Below are positions 37,793 to 46,914 of a stretch of DNA of 64,000 nt, one piece after another (the stretch's first letter is position 1; every line of letters begins with the position of its first letter). Source of the DNA: Methanococcoides alaskense (GTDB taxonomy: Archaea > Halobacteriota > Methanosarcinia > Methanosarcinales > Methanosarcinaceae); contig NZ_JAQFFK010000001.1 in the NCBI RefSeq assembly GCF_027594145.1, positions 1 to 64,000 of the forward strand, in the 5' to 3' direction. The position numbers and the translations under genes were made by a program. Below the pieces are notes generated by a model, which saw only the letters and a list, made by a program, of their open reading frames with translations, was not told the origin of the DNA and searched no databases.

Positions 37793-38397
37793 TGGCTGGT
37801 GGGCAGGGACTTCGGCTCGGTATGGGTGAAAAACCCTGTGTCGAGCTTCTAGGCAAGCCTCTCATAAGTTATGTGATCGATTCGCTTGAGAGGTCCTCTT
37901 ACATTGATCGCATATTTGTAGCGGTCTCTCCCTCAACCCCTGCTACCGAAGAACTTGTGAATGAAAAATATGGGGATCACATACAGGCGATCAAAACCAA
38001 TGGTGACAATTACGTGGGTGACATGGTATATGCGGTGGAGAGCTCTAATATCAGGGAACCTGTTATGATAATCATGTCTGATCTTCCAATGGTGACCCCG
38101 AAATTAATTGATTCCATCATTGAGGCCTATCAGGATTGTGATAGTTCTTCGATGTCTGTTTTCGTTCCAATCTCCCTTTGCAAGAAAGTTGGTATCAGGC
38201 CTGATACCGTATTTAATTGGGAGGGGAATCTTATTGTGCCTGCAGGCATCAATATCCTTGATGGGAAATTCATTAACGAGGAGCAGGAATATCACAATTA
38301 TATGTTGGATGATCCTGAGGTCGCATTGAACATCAATACGATAGATGATATGAAGCGGTGTGAAGATCTCCTTATGAAGAATTTGTTCTCTAACTGA
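37777..38397 (+). CDS. cobY: GTP:adenosylcobinamide-phosphate guanylyltransferase CobY (copy 2)
   Basis: Paralogue of the 33102 gene, 206 residues, with MDAVIMAGGQGLRLGMGEKP, TNGDNYVGDMVYAVES and GINILDGKFINEEQ. The likely start is TTG inside the end of cobS, since the first residues are part of the nucleotide-binding loop. This is the last cob gene of the operon. Confidence 0.92.
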   Translation: MDAVIMAGGQGLRLGMGEKPCVELLGKPLISYVIDSLERSSYIDRIFVAVSPSTPATEELVNEKYGDHIQAIKTNGDNYVGDMVYAVESSNIREPVMIIMSDLPMVTPKLIDSIIEAYQDCDSSSMSVFVPISLCKKVGIRPDTVFNWEGNLIVPAGINILDGKFINEEQEYHNYMLDDPEVALNINTIDDMKRCEDLLMKNLFSN

Positions 38398-38411
38398 TCA
38401 GGCGGGGTCAT

Positions 38412-38783
38412 ATGGTCGAGTATACAACGATTGATAATAAGAAATATTCTTTGAAAAGTCTCCGATTGATAACAGGTGATCTGTCCCTAGATGCGGATGT
38501 TACTGAGATATCTGAGGAGCAATTGCTTCTTTGTGAAGCTATAGATGATCCATATATACTTCCTTATTTATTGGATCGTTTTTATTCCTTTGAACTAAAG
38601 GATGCTGAAGGATTCAGATTATGTCTGATACGTATTCAGGTGGATTCTGATCTTCGTCTTAATGAGGATATACAGAAACACCAGCATCGAGGATATGTTG
38701 CGAGGACGGTCGAGAAATTGTTGTTCAGGGATATTTTCCTTGAGGTTCTACAGGAAGGGGAGGCAGAAGTTGTGGAGGGCTAA
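38412..38783 (+). CDS. Uncharacterised protein (123 residues)
   Basis: Acidic, probably soluble protein not recognised as a known family. It begins MVEYTTIDNKKYSLKSLRLI and is rich in Leu and Asp/Glu, with no cysteines beyond two isolated ones, no membrane segment and no repeat. SD GGCGGGG precedes the ATG, 14 bases after cobY copy 2, so it may be transcribed with the cobamide operon. No function proposed. Confidence 0.65.
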   Translation: MVEYTTIDNKKYSLKSLRLITGDLSLDADVTEISEEQLLLCEAIDDPYILPYLLDRFYSFELKDAEGFRLCLIRIQVDSDLRLNEDIQKHQHRGYVARTVEKLLFRDIFLEVLQEGEAEVVEG

Positions 38784-38965
38784 GTTCCCATCATTTTTTA
38801 CATGGCATAAATCATTTTTTATATCATAACAAGACATATTGATGTTTCAATACAGTTGTTTCTAAGATGTTCGATCGATAGGGGTGCATCTTTTCATTGC
38901 TGTATGGTTCTCATAATTCTTTTAAAAATATTCAACATAATCTAATATAACTATCAGGTGTAAAT

Positions 38966-39697
38966 ATGGCTGATGAAGTAATTCAAGAAAGGGTCAGTAC
39001 GGGAATTCGTGGGCTGGATGAGATGTTGAAAGGTGGTTTTTTCAAAGGGACTGCTAATGTAGTTTCTGGAAAATCCGGTACCGGCAAAACCATTTTCGGC
39101 ACTCAGTTCCTGATGGAAGGTCTCAACAAGGGCGAAACTACGATGTGTATCATCACCTCTGAAGAGTCAAAGTCTCTTGTACGTGAAATGCAATCTTCTT
39201 TCGGATGGGATCTTGATGGTCTGGTAAAGGATGGAAAACTTGTATTTGTAGATATTACAGATCCAAGTCTTCGTCTTCAGAAAAGTGTGGAGATCGCTCC
39301 TACGGAACTTATCAAGAGCTTCAAGAAGCTTATTGAGAGCAAACTTGAGGAGATAAAACCTGATAGGGTCTTTATCGATTCCGTTGAGGCAATGTTCCTT
39401 GCTATCGAGTCCAATTATAAGCTTCGCACATTGATCGATGATGTCTTTGGTGTCTTCAGGAAACGCGAGGTCACTGCCCTTGTCACAGTAGGCTCAATGT
39501 TCGGTCTTGATGAGATGGTCGAGTATGGTGCTGATTCTGTTATCAAGCTCGGTCGTGAGATTATTGGAAGTAACTTGCAGCGCACTGTCTATGTTATGAA
39601 GCTAAGGGGTTCAGGCACTATCAATGAAGTAAGGGTGCTCAACATTTCCGACAGCGGAATGGCAGTACTTCCACAGTCTCCATACCTCGAGAAATAA
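38966..39697 (+). CDS. KaiC/RadA-like RecA-superfamily ATPase
   Basis: Single-domain COG0467 ATPase, 243 residues. Walker A is VSGKSGTGKTIFGTQFL, and the Walker B region is KPDRVFIDSVEAM. It carries STGIRGLDEMLKGGF, the usual opening of KaiC-like proteins. Archaeal single-domain KaiC homologues have roles in signalling or gene control but are mostly uncharacterised. TATA ctaatataac near 38940; a terminator follows. Confidence 0.88.
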   Translation: MADEVIQERVSTGIRGLDEMLKGGFFKGTANVVSGKSGTGKTIFGTQFLMEGLNKGETTMCIITSEESKSLVREMQSSFGWDLDGLVKDGKLVFVDITDPSLRLQKSVEIAPTELIKSFKKLIESKLEEIKPDRVFIDSVEAMFLAIESNYKLRTLIDDVFGVFRKREVTALVTVGSMFGLDEMVEYGADSVIKLGREIIGSNLQRTVYVMKLRGSGTINEVRVLNISDSGMAVLPQSPYLEK

Positions 39698-39714
39698 TAT
39701 TTTACAGAACAAGA

Positions 39715-39750
39715 AGGTACCTTTTAAGGTACCTGATTTTAAACTTTTTT
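39715..39750 (+). terminator. Terminator after the KaiC-like gene
   Basis: Stem AGGTACC/GGTACCT (39715-39734) with a TTTTAA loop and a following T-rich tract containing seven consecutive T. Confidence 0.7.
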
Positions 39751-39766
39751 TGATAATTGATCTGCT

Positions 39767-40453
39767 TTACAAAAGGTACCAGTCCATATCATTGGTGGAC
39801 AGGTCTTCGTGAACGCCAACAGTGCGTGCGTCGATGTTCATTTTTTCTGTGATGGAATCTGAAAAATCCTGAAGGTACTGTTGCTGGCTCAGGCTGCCAT
39901 AGACGAAACGCTTGTCAGGGTTGGCAAGTTCTTCCATTGTTTCTTTTTTAGGAATGATCGAGACTTCTATATTTGTCATCTCAACAGCTTTTTCCATTGC
40001 TGTTCTGAAGTCTCCTATGCAGTAGGCTACCCTGTGCTTGTAGTTATCACGTGTTTTTTCGAGATATCTTGCAAGCCTCTCGCTTTCCATCTTTATAAAA
40101 TCTCGTTTTATCTTTGCCACATTGCATTTTCCCATCATGAACTTGTAGTCTGTGAATGGATATTCTGTATCGATCTCTCGGGGTGTTATCCCGCAGGTCC
40201 CGAAAACGACCACATGTGCATCTTCCTGTTCGAGAATGCCAAAAATTATGCGGTCATACATTTTGTGTGACGGACTGGTATGGTATGGTTTTCTCATTGC
40301 ACATGGGACAAATATACAAAAATCCCTTGTCGGTGGCTTATATTCTGATAATACCCATTCATTGGCACGTATCATGTCCGGGTGATATATCAGGCGTTCG
40401 GTATCAAGGGGCTCATTGGAGCGTTCATCTTCAGGGATTATAGTTTTCAACAT
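39767..40453 (-). CDS. DUF5591 stand-alone protein, archaeosine-synthase-like domain
   Basis: Protein of 228 residues. FCIFVPCAMRKPYHTSPSHK resembles the DUF5591 core of archaeosine synthase ArcS (PCSxxKPYxxSxSH), but the TGT-like catalytic and PUA domains of ArcS are absent. A stand-alone version may act with other tRNA-modification proteins or have another role. TAA stop, ATG at 40453. The assignment to DUF5591 rests on one motif block. Confidence 0.65.
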   Translation of the reverse strand: MLKTIIPEDERSNEPLDTERLIYHPDMIRANEWVLSEYKPPTRDFCIFVPCAMRKPYHTSPSHKMYDRIIFGILEQEDAHVVVFGTCGITPREIDTEYPFTDYKFMMGKCNVAKIKRDFIKMESERLARYLEKTRDNYKHRVAYCIGDFRTAMEKAVEMTNIEVSIIPKKETMEELANPDKRFVYGSLSQQQYLQDFSDSITEKMNIDARTVGVHEDLSTNDMDWYLL

Positions 40454-40561
40454 GTGATGGATTCTAATAAACTATATATATAATTAACTACGTGAATGTT
40501 ATGGTTTTGTATAAACTATACAAAAGTACTCTCTAAGTTCTAATATATTAAGTGGTAAAAT

Positions 40562-40936
40562 ATGACAACATCGATCCGGGAAATGTTAAGGGCCAATTGT
40601 CAATGTGACGATGTGGCAAAGTGTATATTGGGGCTTAAAACACTTGATATGGAGGCATATAAATCCCTTCTTGCAAACGGCCCAATGACAGCTGAAAATC
40701 TCGGTGAGTTCCTTAACCGGGAGCGCAGTACAGCTTATCGTTCACTGCAGAACCTCATCTCCTGTGGTCTTGTTTATCGTGAGACCAAGACCATCGATAT
40801 AGGTGGCTATTTCTATGAATATGTGGCTGTTGATCCCACAAGGGTCAAAGAAATGATCCAGGAAAATATCGATAAGTGGTATGAAAAAGTGACCGGTCTG
40901 GTCGCAAATATCGATAAGGAACTCCTGGGTGAGTGA
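40562..40936 (+). CDS. TrmB-like HTH transcription regulator
   Basis: Winged-helix protein of 124 residues with the HTH in MTAENLGEFLNRERSTAYRS followed by the wing YRETKTIDIGGYFYEY. It has an N-terminal CQCDDVAKC cysteine pair, possibly metal- or redox-sensing, and a short helical tail. TATA-like ctaatatatt about 25 bases upstream suggests a leaderless message. It is divergent from the DUF5591 gene and may regulate it. Confidence 0.8.
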   Translation: MTTSIREMLRANCQCDDVAKCILGLKTLDMEAYKSLLANGPMTAENLGEFLNRERSTAYRSLQNLISCGLVYRETKTIDIGGYFYEYVAVDPTRVKEMIQENIDKWYEKVTGLVANIDKELLGE

Positions 40937-41021
40937 TCTGTATGGTTTGTAACAGATAATTGTAATAGATCATTGAAAGAACGTTGTTAAAATAAAGTTG
41001 TTGAAAAAAATATGGATTAAT

Positions 41022-42197
41022 TCATAATCCATCTACAAAATTACCGATCCTCTCAAGTGCTTCCTTGATATCCTCTCTTGATGCTGCGTATGCACATCTG
41101 AGGAAGCCCTCTCCTGTATCTCCAAAGATATTCCCCGGGATGGTTACGACCTTATACTCGGTAAGCAGCCTTTCTGCAAATTCATCCGCTGAAAGTCCTG
41201 TGCTGCTTATTGATGGGAATGCGTAGAATGCACCTCTTGGGTTGAAGCAATCAAGTCCGATGTTGTTCAGACCACTGACAATAAGTTTTCTGCGGCGATT
41301 GTACTCTCTGGCCATCTTCTCCACTTCTTCTTCGCCATTGCGAAGGGCTTCGATAGCTCCCACCTGGGCAGTTATCGGGGCACAAAGCATGGTGTACTGG
41401 TGGATAAGCATCATTGCATCAATGATCTCTTTTGGCGCAAGGGCGTATGCCATCCTGAAACCTGTCATTGCATATGCTTTTGAAAATCCATTAAGTAGAA
41501 TTGTGCGGTCGCGCATGCCTTCAAGTGAGGAGAAGCAGGTATGGGTTCCTTCGTAGGTAAGCCTTTCATACACTTCATCCGATATCATCAGGATGTCGTG
41601 TTCCACAATGACGTCTGCTATAGCCTCGAGGTCACTTCTGTCCATTGTAGCGCCGGTAGGGTTATTGGGATAATTGATGATGACCGCTTTTGTCTTGTTC
41701 GTTATTGAGGCTTTTATTTCATCTGCTGTGATCTTGAAGTCATTCTCTGGCCTGGCCCCAAGGGTCACAGGGACTCCGCCTGCAAAGATGATAGATGGCA
41801 CGTAGGCGACATATGAAGGCTGTACGACTATTACCTCGTCCCCGGGGTTGACTATCGCTCTGATCGCAAGGTCGAGTCCTTCGCTGACTCCAGTGGTGAC
41901 AAGGATCTCAGTCTCAGGTTCATAATAAACATTATGTCTTCGAGTATAGTGTTTTGAGAGCTCTTCGCGAAGTTCCAGAAGTCCATAGTTGGAAGTGTAG
42001 GAGGTTTCTCCATGCTCGATGGAATGTATGCACGCTTCCCTTATGTGCCATGGTGTCACATAATCCGGTTCTCCCACTCCTAGGGTGATCACATCTTCGC
42101 TATCGGATACCAGGTCAAAGAACTTTCGGATGCCCGATGCTGGTACCTTTTGCATACTGTTTGCTATGAATTGAGAGGGTTTGCATTGTGTTCTCAA
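41022..42197 (-). CDS. Class I aminotransferase (aspartate/aromatic type)
   Basis: PLP aminotransferase of 391 residues. The PLP lysine is in LLNGFSKAYAMTGFRMAYAL, and INYPNNPTGATMD is the cofactor-binding asparagine motif. It belongs to the AspB/Iγ group found in archaea; substrate specificity is not readable. Start is TTG at 42195-42197 with SD GGAGG seven bases upstream. Lies 48 bases after the Lrp gene on the same strand. Confidence 0.9.
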   Translation of the reverse strand: MRTQCKPSQFIANSMQKVPASGIRKFFDLVSDSEDVITLGVGEPDYVTPWHIREACIHSIEHGETSYTSNYGLLELREELSKHYTRRHNVYYEPETEILVTTGVSEGLDLAIRAIVNPGDEVIVVQPSYVAYVPSIIFAGGVPVTLGARPENDFKITADEIKASITNKTKAVIINYPNNPTGATMDRSDLEAIADVIVEHDILMISDEVYERLTYEGTHTCFSSLEGMRDRTILLNGFSKAYAMTGFRMAYALAPKEIIDAMMLIHQYTMLCAPITAQVGAIEALRNGEEEVEKMAREYNRRRKLIVSGLNNIGLDCFNPRGAFYAFPSISSTGLSADEFAERLLTEYKVVTIPGNIFGDTGEGFLRCAYAASREDIKEALERIGNFVDGL

Positions 42198-42245
42198 GAT
42201 CGATTCCTCCGATCTAATTAGAAAAAGCAGATCTACGGGGAGATC

Positions 42246-42737
42246 TTATGGTGAGACAACGAGCTTTTTCACTTGCTCTGGTTCATCAAGGATCAATCCG
42301 TCTTCCTTGTAGGTCTTCAAAACAAAGTGTGTGGAAGTGCTCTGGACCTGTTCCTGTGTCGCTATCTTCTCTGCTACAAAGAAGGCGACCTGTTTCATGG
42401 AATTGCCTCGCACTGTCATTGCTATGTCATGTTCACCCGAAAGTAATCTTACTGAACGTACTTCGGGGAACTTGTAAAGTCTCTCGGCAATTGCCTGATA
42501 TCCAAGTTTGCGTTCAAGGCTTATCTTAAGCTGGATGATGGCGTACACATAGTGATCTCCTGCTAGGTCCCAATCGATGATGGTCTTGTATTTGCGAATG
42601 ATCTTTGCTTTTTCAAGTTGCTCGATCTTCCTACTGACCTCATCGGCTGTCATGCCAGTGAGTGTTGCTATTTCTTCTGGGCTTGTCCTTGCATCGTCAT
42701 CAAGGATGTCCAGTATGTTGCGTGTTTGCTCGTCCAT
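42246..42737 (-). CDS. Lrp/AsnC family transcription regulator
   Basis: Protein of 163 residues with an N-terminal HTH (RTSPEEIATLTGMTADEVSR) and a RAM/ACT effector domain (YAIIQLKISLERKLGYQAIA, VRLLSGEHDIAMTVRG). Such regulators sense amino acids. Placement directly upstream of an aminotransferase gene, probably in one operon, suggests it controls that amino acid pathway. Confidence 0.92.
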   Translation of the reverse strand: MDEQTRNILDILDDDARTSPEEIATLTGMTADEVSRKIEQLEKAKIIRKYKTIIDWDLAGDHYVYAIIQLKISLERKLGYQAIAERLYKFPEVRSVRLLSGEHDIAMTVRGNSMKQVAFFVAEKIATQEQVQSTSTHFVLKTYKEDGLILDEPEQVKKLVVSP

Positions 42738-42781
42738 GCCTTGAACACCTTCGGGTGTAAAAAAAAGAATGATCGAGTAAT

Positions 42782-43159
42782 TTACTCGATCAATACTGCG
42801 TTGATCACTCCGTCCTGACCTGGACGGCTTGTGACACGTGCATTGCCAGCAGCGGTCTTGATGACTGCTCCCTTTGTGATGATGTTACGCCTGACGTAGT
42901 GCCCGCTTGCTGTGTTCTCTACAACAGTTTCGATAGCAGATACAACTGTTCTCCCATCAGATGGGTTTGTCACATTTGCGATGTTTGCCTGAAGGAGCCT
43001 TACTTTTCTGTTTCCGCCACGTGTTGGAACGTTCTTCCTCTTTGTGTCGTTCACGTGAGTAGCTGCAGGCTCACGGCCAAGCTCGAACTTCCTCTTTCCG
43101 CGTGCGGATTTGATCTTTGCTCCTGTGTATTTTCTTTTTGATCTTCCCTGGAATTGCAT
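42782..43159 (-). CDS. rps8e: Ribosomal protein S8e
   Basis: Archaeal/eukaryotic small-subunit protein, 125 residues, very basic. [20 protein letters not shown] and [17 protein letters not shown] are diagnostic. SD AGAGG precedes the ATG. It lies 44 bases upstream of the Lrp gene. Confidence 0.97.
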   Translation of the reverse strand: MQFQGRSKRKYTGAKIKSARGKRKFELGREPAATHVNDTKRKNVPTRGGNRKVRLLQANIANVTNPSDGRTVVSAIETVVENTASGHYVRRNIITKGAVIKTAAGNARVTSRPGQDGVINAVLIE

Positions 43160-43343
43160 AATTAGTCCTCTTATTTATTATAAGTAATGTGAATTTTTAT
43201 TATTATAATATAGGTTAATAGGATTTCCTTTACTAATAGGATTCTATATGAACTTTTCGAGCCAGCGGCTTTGTCCATTCAATTGATCATTCCCTGTTAG
43301 TGGTGATAACAGATAAATAATTCTATCGCATAGTGATATGTAT

Positions 43344-44261
43344 ATGCTCAAAGTTACATTCTTAGGTACCGGTGGTTCTTTGCCGACAACGAACCGTAAT
43401 CCTTCAGCTATCATGGTCAACAGGGATGGAGAACTTCTAATGTTCGATTGCGGTGAGGGTGCCCAACAGCAGATGATGCGGGCAAAGACTGGAATGATGA
43501 ACTTATCTTCCATATTCATAACTCATTTCCACGCAGACCACATACTCGGGATACCCGGTCTGGTCCAGACAATGTCTTTTCAGGGGCGTACCGAACCCCT
43601 TACCATATATGGTCCTGAATGGGTGGAAGAATTCATAACATTTCTCACTGCAATGGGTTATTACAAATTGAAGTTTGAAATAAATGCAGTAAGGCTCAAA
43701 AGTGGGGAATCCATAAAGCGTGATGGTTATTCCATTGTAGCTTTAAAGACCGAGCATAACGTCCCAAGCATCGGCTATGCTCTTGTTGAGGATGAGCGTC
43801 CAGGAAGGTTCGATCGTGATAAGGCCATTGAACTTGGTGTTCCGGTAGGCCCTCTCTTTTCAAAACTGCATCACGGTGGCTCGGTCGAGGTGGATGGCAG
43901 GGTTATATCAGCTGAGGATGTAGTAGGTGAACCCCGGCCCGGTAGGAAAATCGTCTATTCTGGTGATACGCGCCCATGCCTTGACGTTCTCAAAGCAAGT
44001 GATGGCGCTGACCTGTTGATACATGACAGCACCCTTGCTGACAATATGATCGACTGGGCAAAAGAGTCCATGCATTCGACAGCAGGTGAAGCCGCTGCCC
44101 TGGCAAAGAAGGCCGGTGTCAAAAAGCTTGTCCTGACCCACCTGAGTTCAAGATATTCAGACGATGCAACTCCGCTCCTAAATGATGCAAAAGAGTTGTT
44201 TGAAGACGTGATACTTGCCGAAGACCTTCTGGTGATCGAAGTTCCTCTTAGTGATGATTGA
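43344..44261 (+). CDS. rnz: Ribonuclease Z
   Basis: tRNA 3' processing endonuclease, 305 residues. The metallo-beta-lactamase zinc site is FITHFHADHILGIPG, with KIVYSGDTRPC and LTHLSSRYSDD as further ligand blocks. It removes 3' trailers from precursor tRNAs lacking encoded CCA. The second ATG (43344) is preferred because GTGAT lies six bases before it; the first ATG abuts that SD. Confidence 0.95.
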   Translation: MLKVTFLGTGGSLPTTNRNPSAIMVNRDGELLMFDCGEGAQQQMMRAKTGMMNLSSIFITHFHADHILGIPGLVQTMSFQGRTEPLTIYGPEWVEEFITFLTAMGYYKLKFEINAVRLKSGESIKRDGYSIVALKTEHNVPSIGYALVEDERPGRFDRDKAIELGVPVGPLFSKLHHGGSVEVDGRVISAEDVVGEPRPGRKIVYSGDTRPCLDVLKASDGADLLIHDSTLADNMIDWAKESMHSTAGEAAALAKKAGVKKLVLTHLSSRYSDDATPLLNDAKELFEDVILAEDLLVIEVPLSDD

Positions 44262-44335
44262 TACGTGGGGACGTGGATTAAACTTTTTTACTAGACTGCC
44301 CAATAAAGTATCAGAGATCGGTTGGGGGGCAGCCT

Positions 44336-45115
44336 ATGCTAAATGAGGATCATACGTGTGAGTCTAAAAATATTCAAAATGGAGTTGAGGGGGGCAATGG
44401 GGAAACGATTCGAAAACAGATGGTCGATCCTTATCATATAGATGAGTTCAACGATATCATCTCAAAGATGGCATCTATGGGGGACAGGGATGTCCAGATC
44501 TCAAAAGGCATCAATAAACTTACTGTCAAAGTCTGTAACACTGCAGTAAAACTTGCAAAAGAAGCTGATGATATTCCTTTGAATCTTATCGATCAGGCTA
44601 TCACTCTGAATTTTGCCAGTTCGAAGGAAATTGAGCATGATATTAACAGGATGATATCCGAAAAGATGAATTTGGGACAGATGTTCCACTATCCTGAAAA
44701 GTTCCGCTATGATCGGAATCGTAAAAAAGATCTCGTTCTCCGTAAAGTACCGGAGAACAAGAAACTTGGTATAAACATCAATTATGCCATTGAAGCCTTT
44801 TTTGCACAACAAGCTTCTCAGGATAAATGGAACCTGATCATAAATCACGAATGGTTTGAGCTTAGCACAAGACCAAGATTTGAACTGGCGCCGGAAATGC
44901 TTTCTGCAGGACTGGAATATGGATCAAATGCAGGAGTTGTGAACATCAATGAGTTCTTTGATATGGATTCACTTATTCAGGGATGGGGTGGTGGTCTCAA
45001 CCTCTTCGATCCGGTCTGCTTCGATCTGCTAATGAAACACACTGTCCAAAAAATAAGTAGTGTGGATGAGAAAGGTATCATGCACACTTATGAGATCGAA
45101 TGGATCGATGAATAA
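44336..45115 (+). CDS. Uncharacterised protein (259 residues)
   Basis: Not recognised. Soluble, with a helical middle (DVQISKGINKLTVKVCNTAV) and a C-terminal part that includes EFFDMDSLIQGWGGGLNLFD. No cysteine cluster, nucleotide loop or membrane span. An ATG within ggggggcagcctATGCT context; SD-like GGGGGGC lies upstream. Convergent with the small protein at 45133 with 17 bases between. No function proposed. Confidence 0.7.
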   Translation: MLNEDHTCESKNIQNGVEGGNGETIRKQMVDPYHIDEFNDIISKMASMGDRDVQISKGINKLTVKVCNTAVKLAKEADDIPLNLIDQAITLNFASSKEIEHDINRMISEKMNLGQMFHYPEKFRYDRNRKKDLVLRKVPENKKLGININYAIEAFFAQQASQDKWNLIINHEWFELSTRPRFELAPEMLSAGLEYGSNAGVVNINEFFDMDSLIQGWGGGLNLFDPVCFDLLMKHTVQKISSVDEKGIMHTYEIEWIDE

Positions 45116-45132
45116 GATCTGTTCTCATACGT

Positions 45133-45402
45133 TCAAAGTATGGTCCAGTCAATTTCGGTATCATTCTCATCGTAAAGGTGGACCTCAATGGACATCTCTT
45201 CGATATCGTATGGTAGTTCCTTCACGCTAAGAAAGAGTGAATCTCCTATCTCCTTGGTGAACCCTTCTGCTTTGACCCTGGCAAAATAGACACGTCCGCC
45301 GGAGTCAATATCTTCGACAACGACACCTTTCCATCGTTTCAGATTATCAATTATGTTCACGATCTTGCATTCAAACCTGTCAGTTTCCTCTATGGTGCTC
45401 AT
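45133..45402 (-). CDS. Uncharacterised small protein (89 residues)
   Basis: Acidic protein with a predicted beta-rich pattern (KGVVVEDIDSGGRVYFARVK, SIEVHLYDENDTEIDWTIL), no cysteine or membrane segment beyond one Cys. SD GTGAT lies three bases before the ATG. It follows the AAA ATPase gene on the same strand by about 40 bases, so it may belong to that transcript. No family recognised. Confidence 0.65.
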   Translation of the reverse strand: MSTIEETDRFECKIVNIIDNLKRWKGVVVEDIDSGGRVYFARVKAEGFTKEIGDSLFLSVKELPYDIEEMSIEVHLYDENDTEIDWTIL

Positions 45403-45442
45403 GATATCACATTTGAGTTATAATGGTTGAAAGTTCCATCTT

Positions 45443-46558
45443 TCATATATAAAGTCTATCCAAGGCAGCAGTGTCTCCTTTTTTAGTCAGTTTGGAAATG
45501 ACACCCTCAAAATAATCCTGCCTTACAACTTCTTCATCATTCATTATTGCCTGGTGCAATGCGGTTTTCAGAACCTTCTCAACAATATCTCTTCCTGAAA
45601 GCCCCGCTGTGAGTTTTGCTATCTTTTTCATATCAATATCCTCTGCGGGTAGCGGGAACGTACTGATGTTCTTCTCTATTATCGCATAACGGTTCTGCTC
45701 ATCAGGAAGTGCAAACTCTATCTCTTCTTCGAACCTGCTCCTAACCGCCGGATCAAGGCTGTTGGGGCGGTTGGTCGCGCCAATGGTGCAAACTCCCCGG
45801 CGTTCCACGATCCCATCCATTTCCGTAAGCAATGCATTGACTATCTCTGCGACATCGCCTCTCAGTTCCTGGTTTCGCCTGTCCAGTGCTATTGCATCCA
45901 GCTCATCGATAAAAATGATGCATGGCTGCATCTCTTCAGCCCTTTCGTAAAGGTGATGGATCTGTCGGGCACCTTCTCCTACGAACTCTCCTATCAGTTG
46001 GGTTGCTTTGATGGGTAGTAATGGAACGTCCGTTTTATTTGCAAGGGCCTTTGCAAGCATTGTCTTCCCTGTGCCGGATGGTCCGAAGAACAGTACGTTC
46101 CTGGGAGCCCATTTGCCAAACTTCTCCGGCTCTTCCAGGAACCTCTCGATGAGTTTACATTTCTGTCTTGCTGAGCTCTGCCCCACCACATCATCAAAAG
46201 TGACGTCTGACTTGAGTCCGGGAATGATCGATGCTTTTTCTTCGTCATTGATGACTATGGTGGTTTTTATTCCTATGGCAGAATCCGGTGGTACTACTTC
46301 GATTATCTTATACGCAAAATCCGGATACATCCGGCGGTCGAACAAATATTCTCCTTCATTTGCCACAAAACCGTTCCACTGTTTCCTTGCATAGTGTTCA
46401 AAGACCTCTGCGTTGTCTATCTCCGGATATTCATCAAGCATGCTGCTAAGTGGATATCCCTGCGGTTTCAATATGACTAGCTCTGCAGTGTGTTCAGTAG
46501 GGTCTGAATTCTCTTCCCTATCTCTTTGTTGTGTGGTCTTCTGGGTTGATCTGACCAT
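45443..46558 (-). CDS. AAA family ATPase (classical type)
   Basis: AAA ATPase of 371 residues. A roughly 115-residue N-terminal domain of unknown fold precedes the AAA module: LFFGPSGTGKTMLAKALANK (Walker A), [15 protein letters not shown] (Walker B), TIGATNRPNSLDPAVRSRFE (second region of homology, arginine finger) and a helical lid. It resembles PAN/Cdc48-type unfoldases but lacks PAN's coiled coil and HbYX tail. Substrate unknown. Confidence 0.85.
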   Translation of the reverse strand: MVRSTQKTTQQRDREENSDPTEHTAELVILKPQGYPLSSMLDEYPEIDNAEVFEHYARKQWNGFVANEGEYLFDRRMYPDFAYKIIEVVPPDSAIGIKTTIVINDEEKASIIPGLKSDVTFDDVVGQSSARQKCKLIERFLEEPEKFGKWAPRNVLFFGPSGTGKTMLAKALANKTDVPLLPIKATQLIGEFVGEGARQIHHLYERAEEMQPCIIFIDELDAIALDRRNQELRGDVAEIVNALLTEMDGIVERRGVCTIGATNRPNSLDPAVRSRFEEEIEFALPDEQNRYAIIEKNISTFPLPAEDIDMKKIAKLTAGLSGRDIVEKVLKTALHQAIMNDEEVVRQDYFEGVISKLTKKGDTAALDRLYI

Positions 46559-46782
46559 GTTATCAGCTCTTTTTGTTATAAATATAAGAGATCTATTGGA
46601 TCGAATCTGTTTCCTGATGGTCTGCGAATTCTACCGAAGGTCCGTTTCAAATTATTATTTCTAAGGATGCGAACTATAACATCTCAATATATGACTTTAA
46701 CGGGATAATTAATATATATTGAGTTGGTAAATATATTATGTTATAATATCATTTATCAAATATAAATTGCTGGGAGTTGGTT

Positions 46783-46798
46783 GATCATGGTCATGATC
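46783..46798. promoter_or_regulatory. Inverted repeat upstream of the response regulator
   Basis: GATCATG-GT-CATGATC in the 350-base gap between the AAA ATPase and response-regulator genes. The gap is otherwise AT-rich, with TATA-like stretches near 46700-46740, and no gene is seen in it. The repeat lies about 115 bases before the regulator and could bind a dimeric factor. Confidence 0.35.
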
Positions 46799-46914
46799 CC
46801 TTTATCCACATTCCTGCTGATTTATTGTTTATCTTTCTAAATGCGGCACTTAAGGCTGTGTGCAATAGAAAACTCAACGGAATTTAAATCAAGATTATTA
46901 ATAAGGTGGCAATA

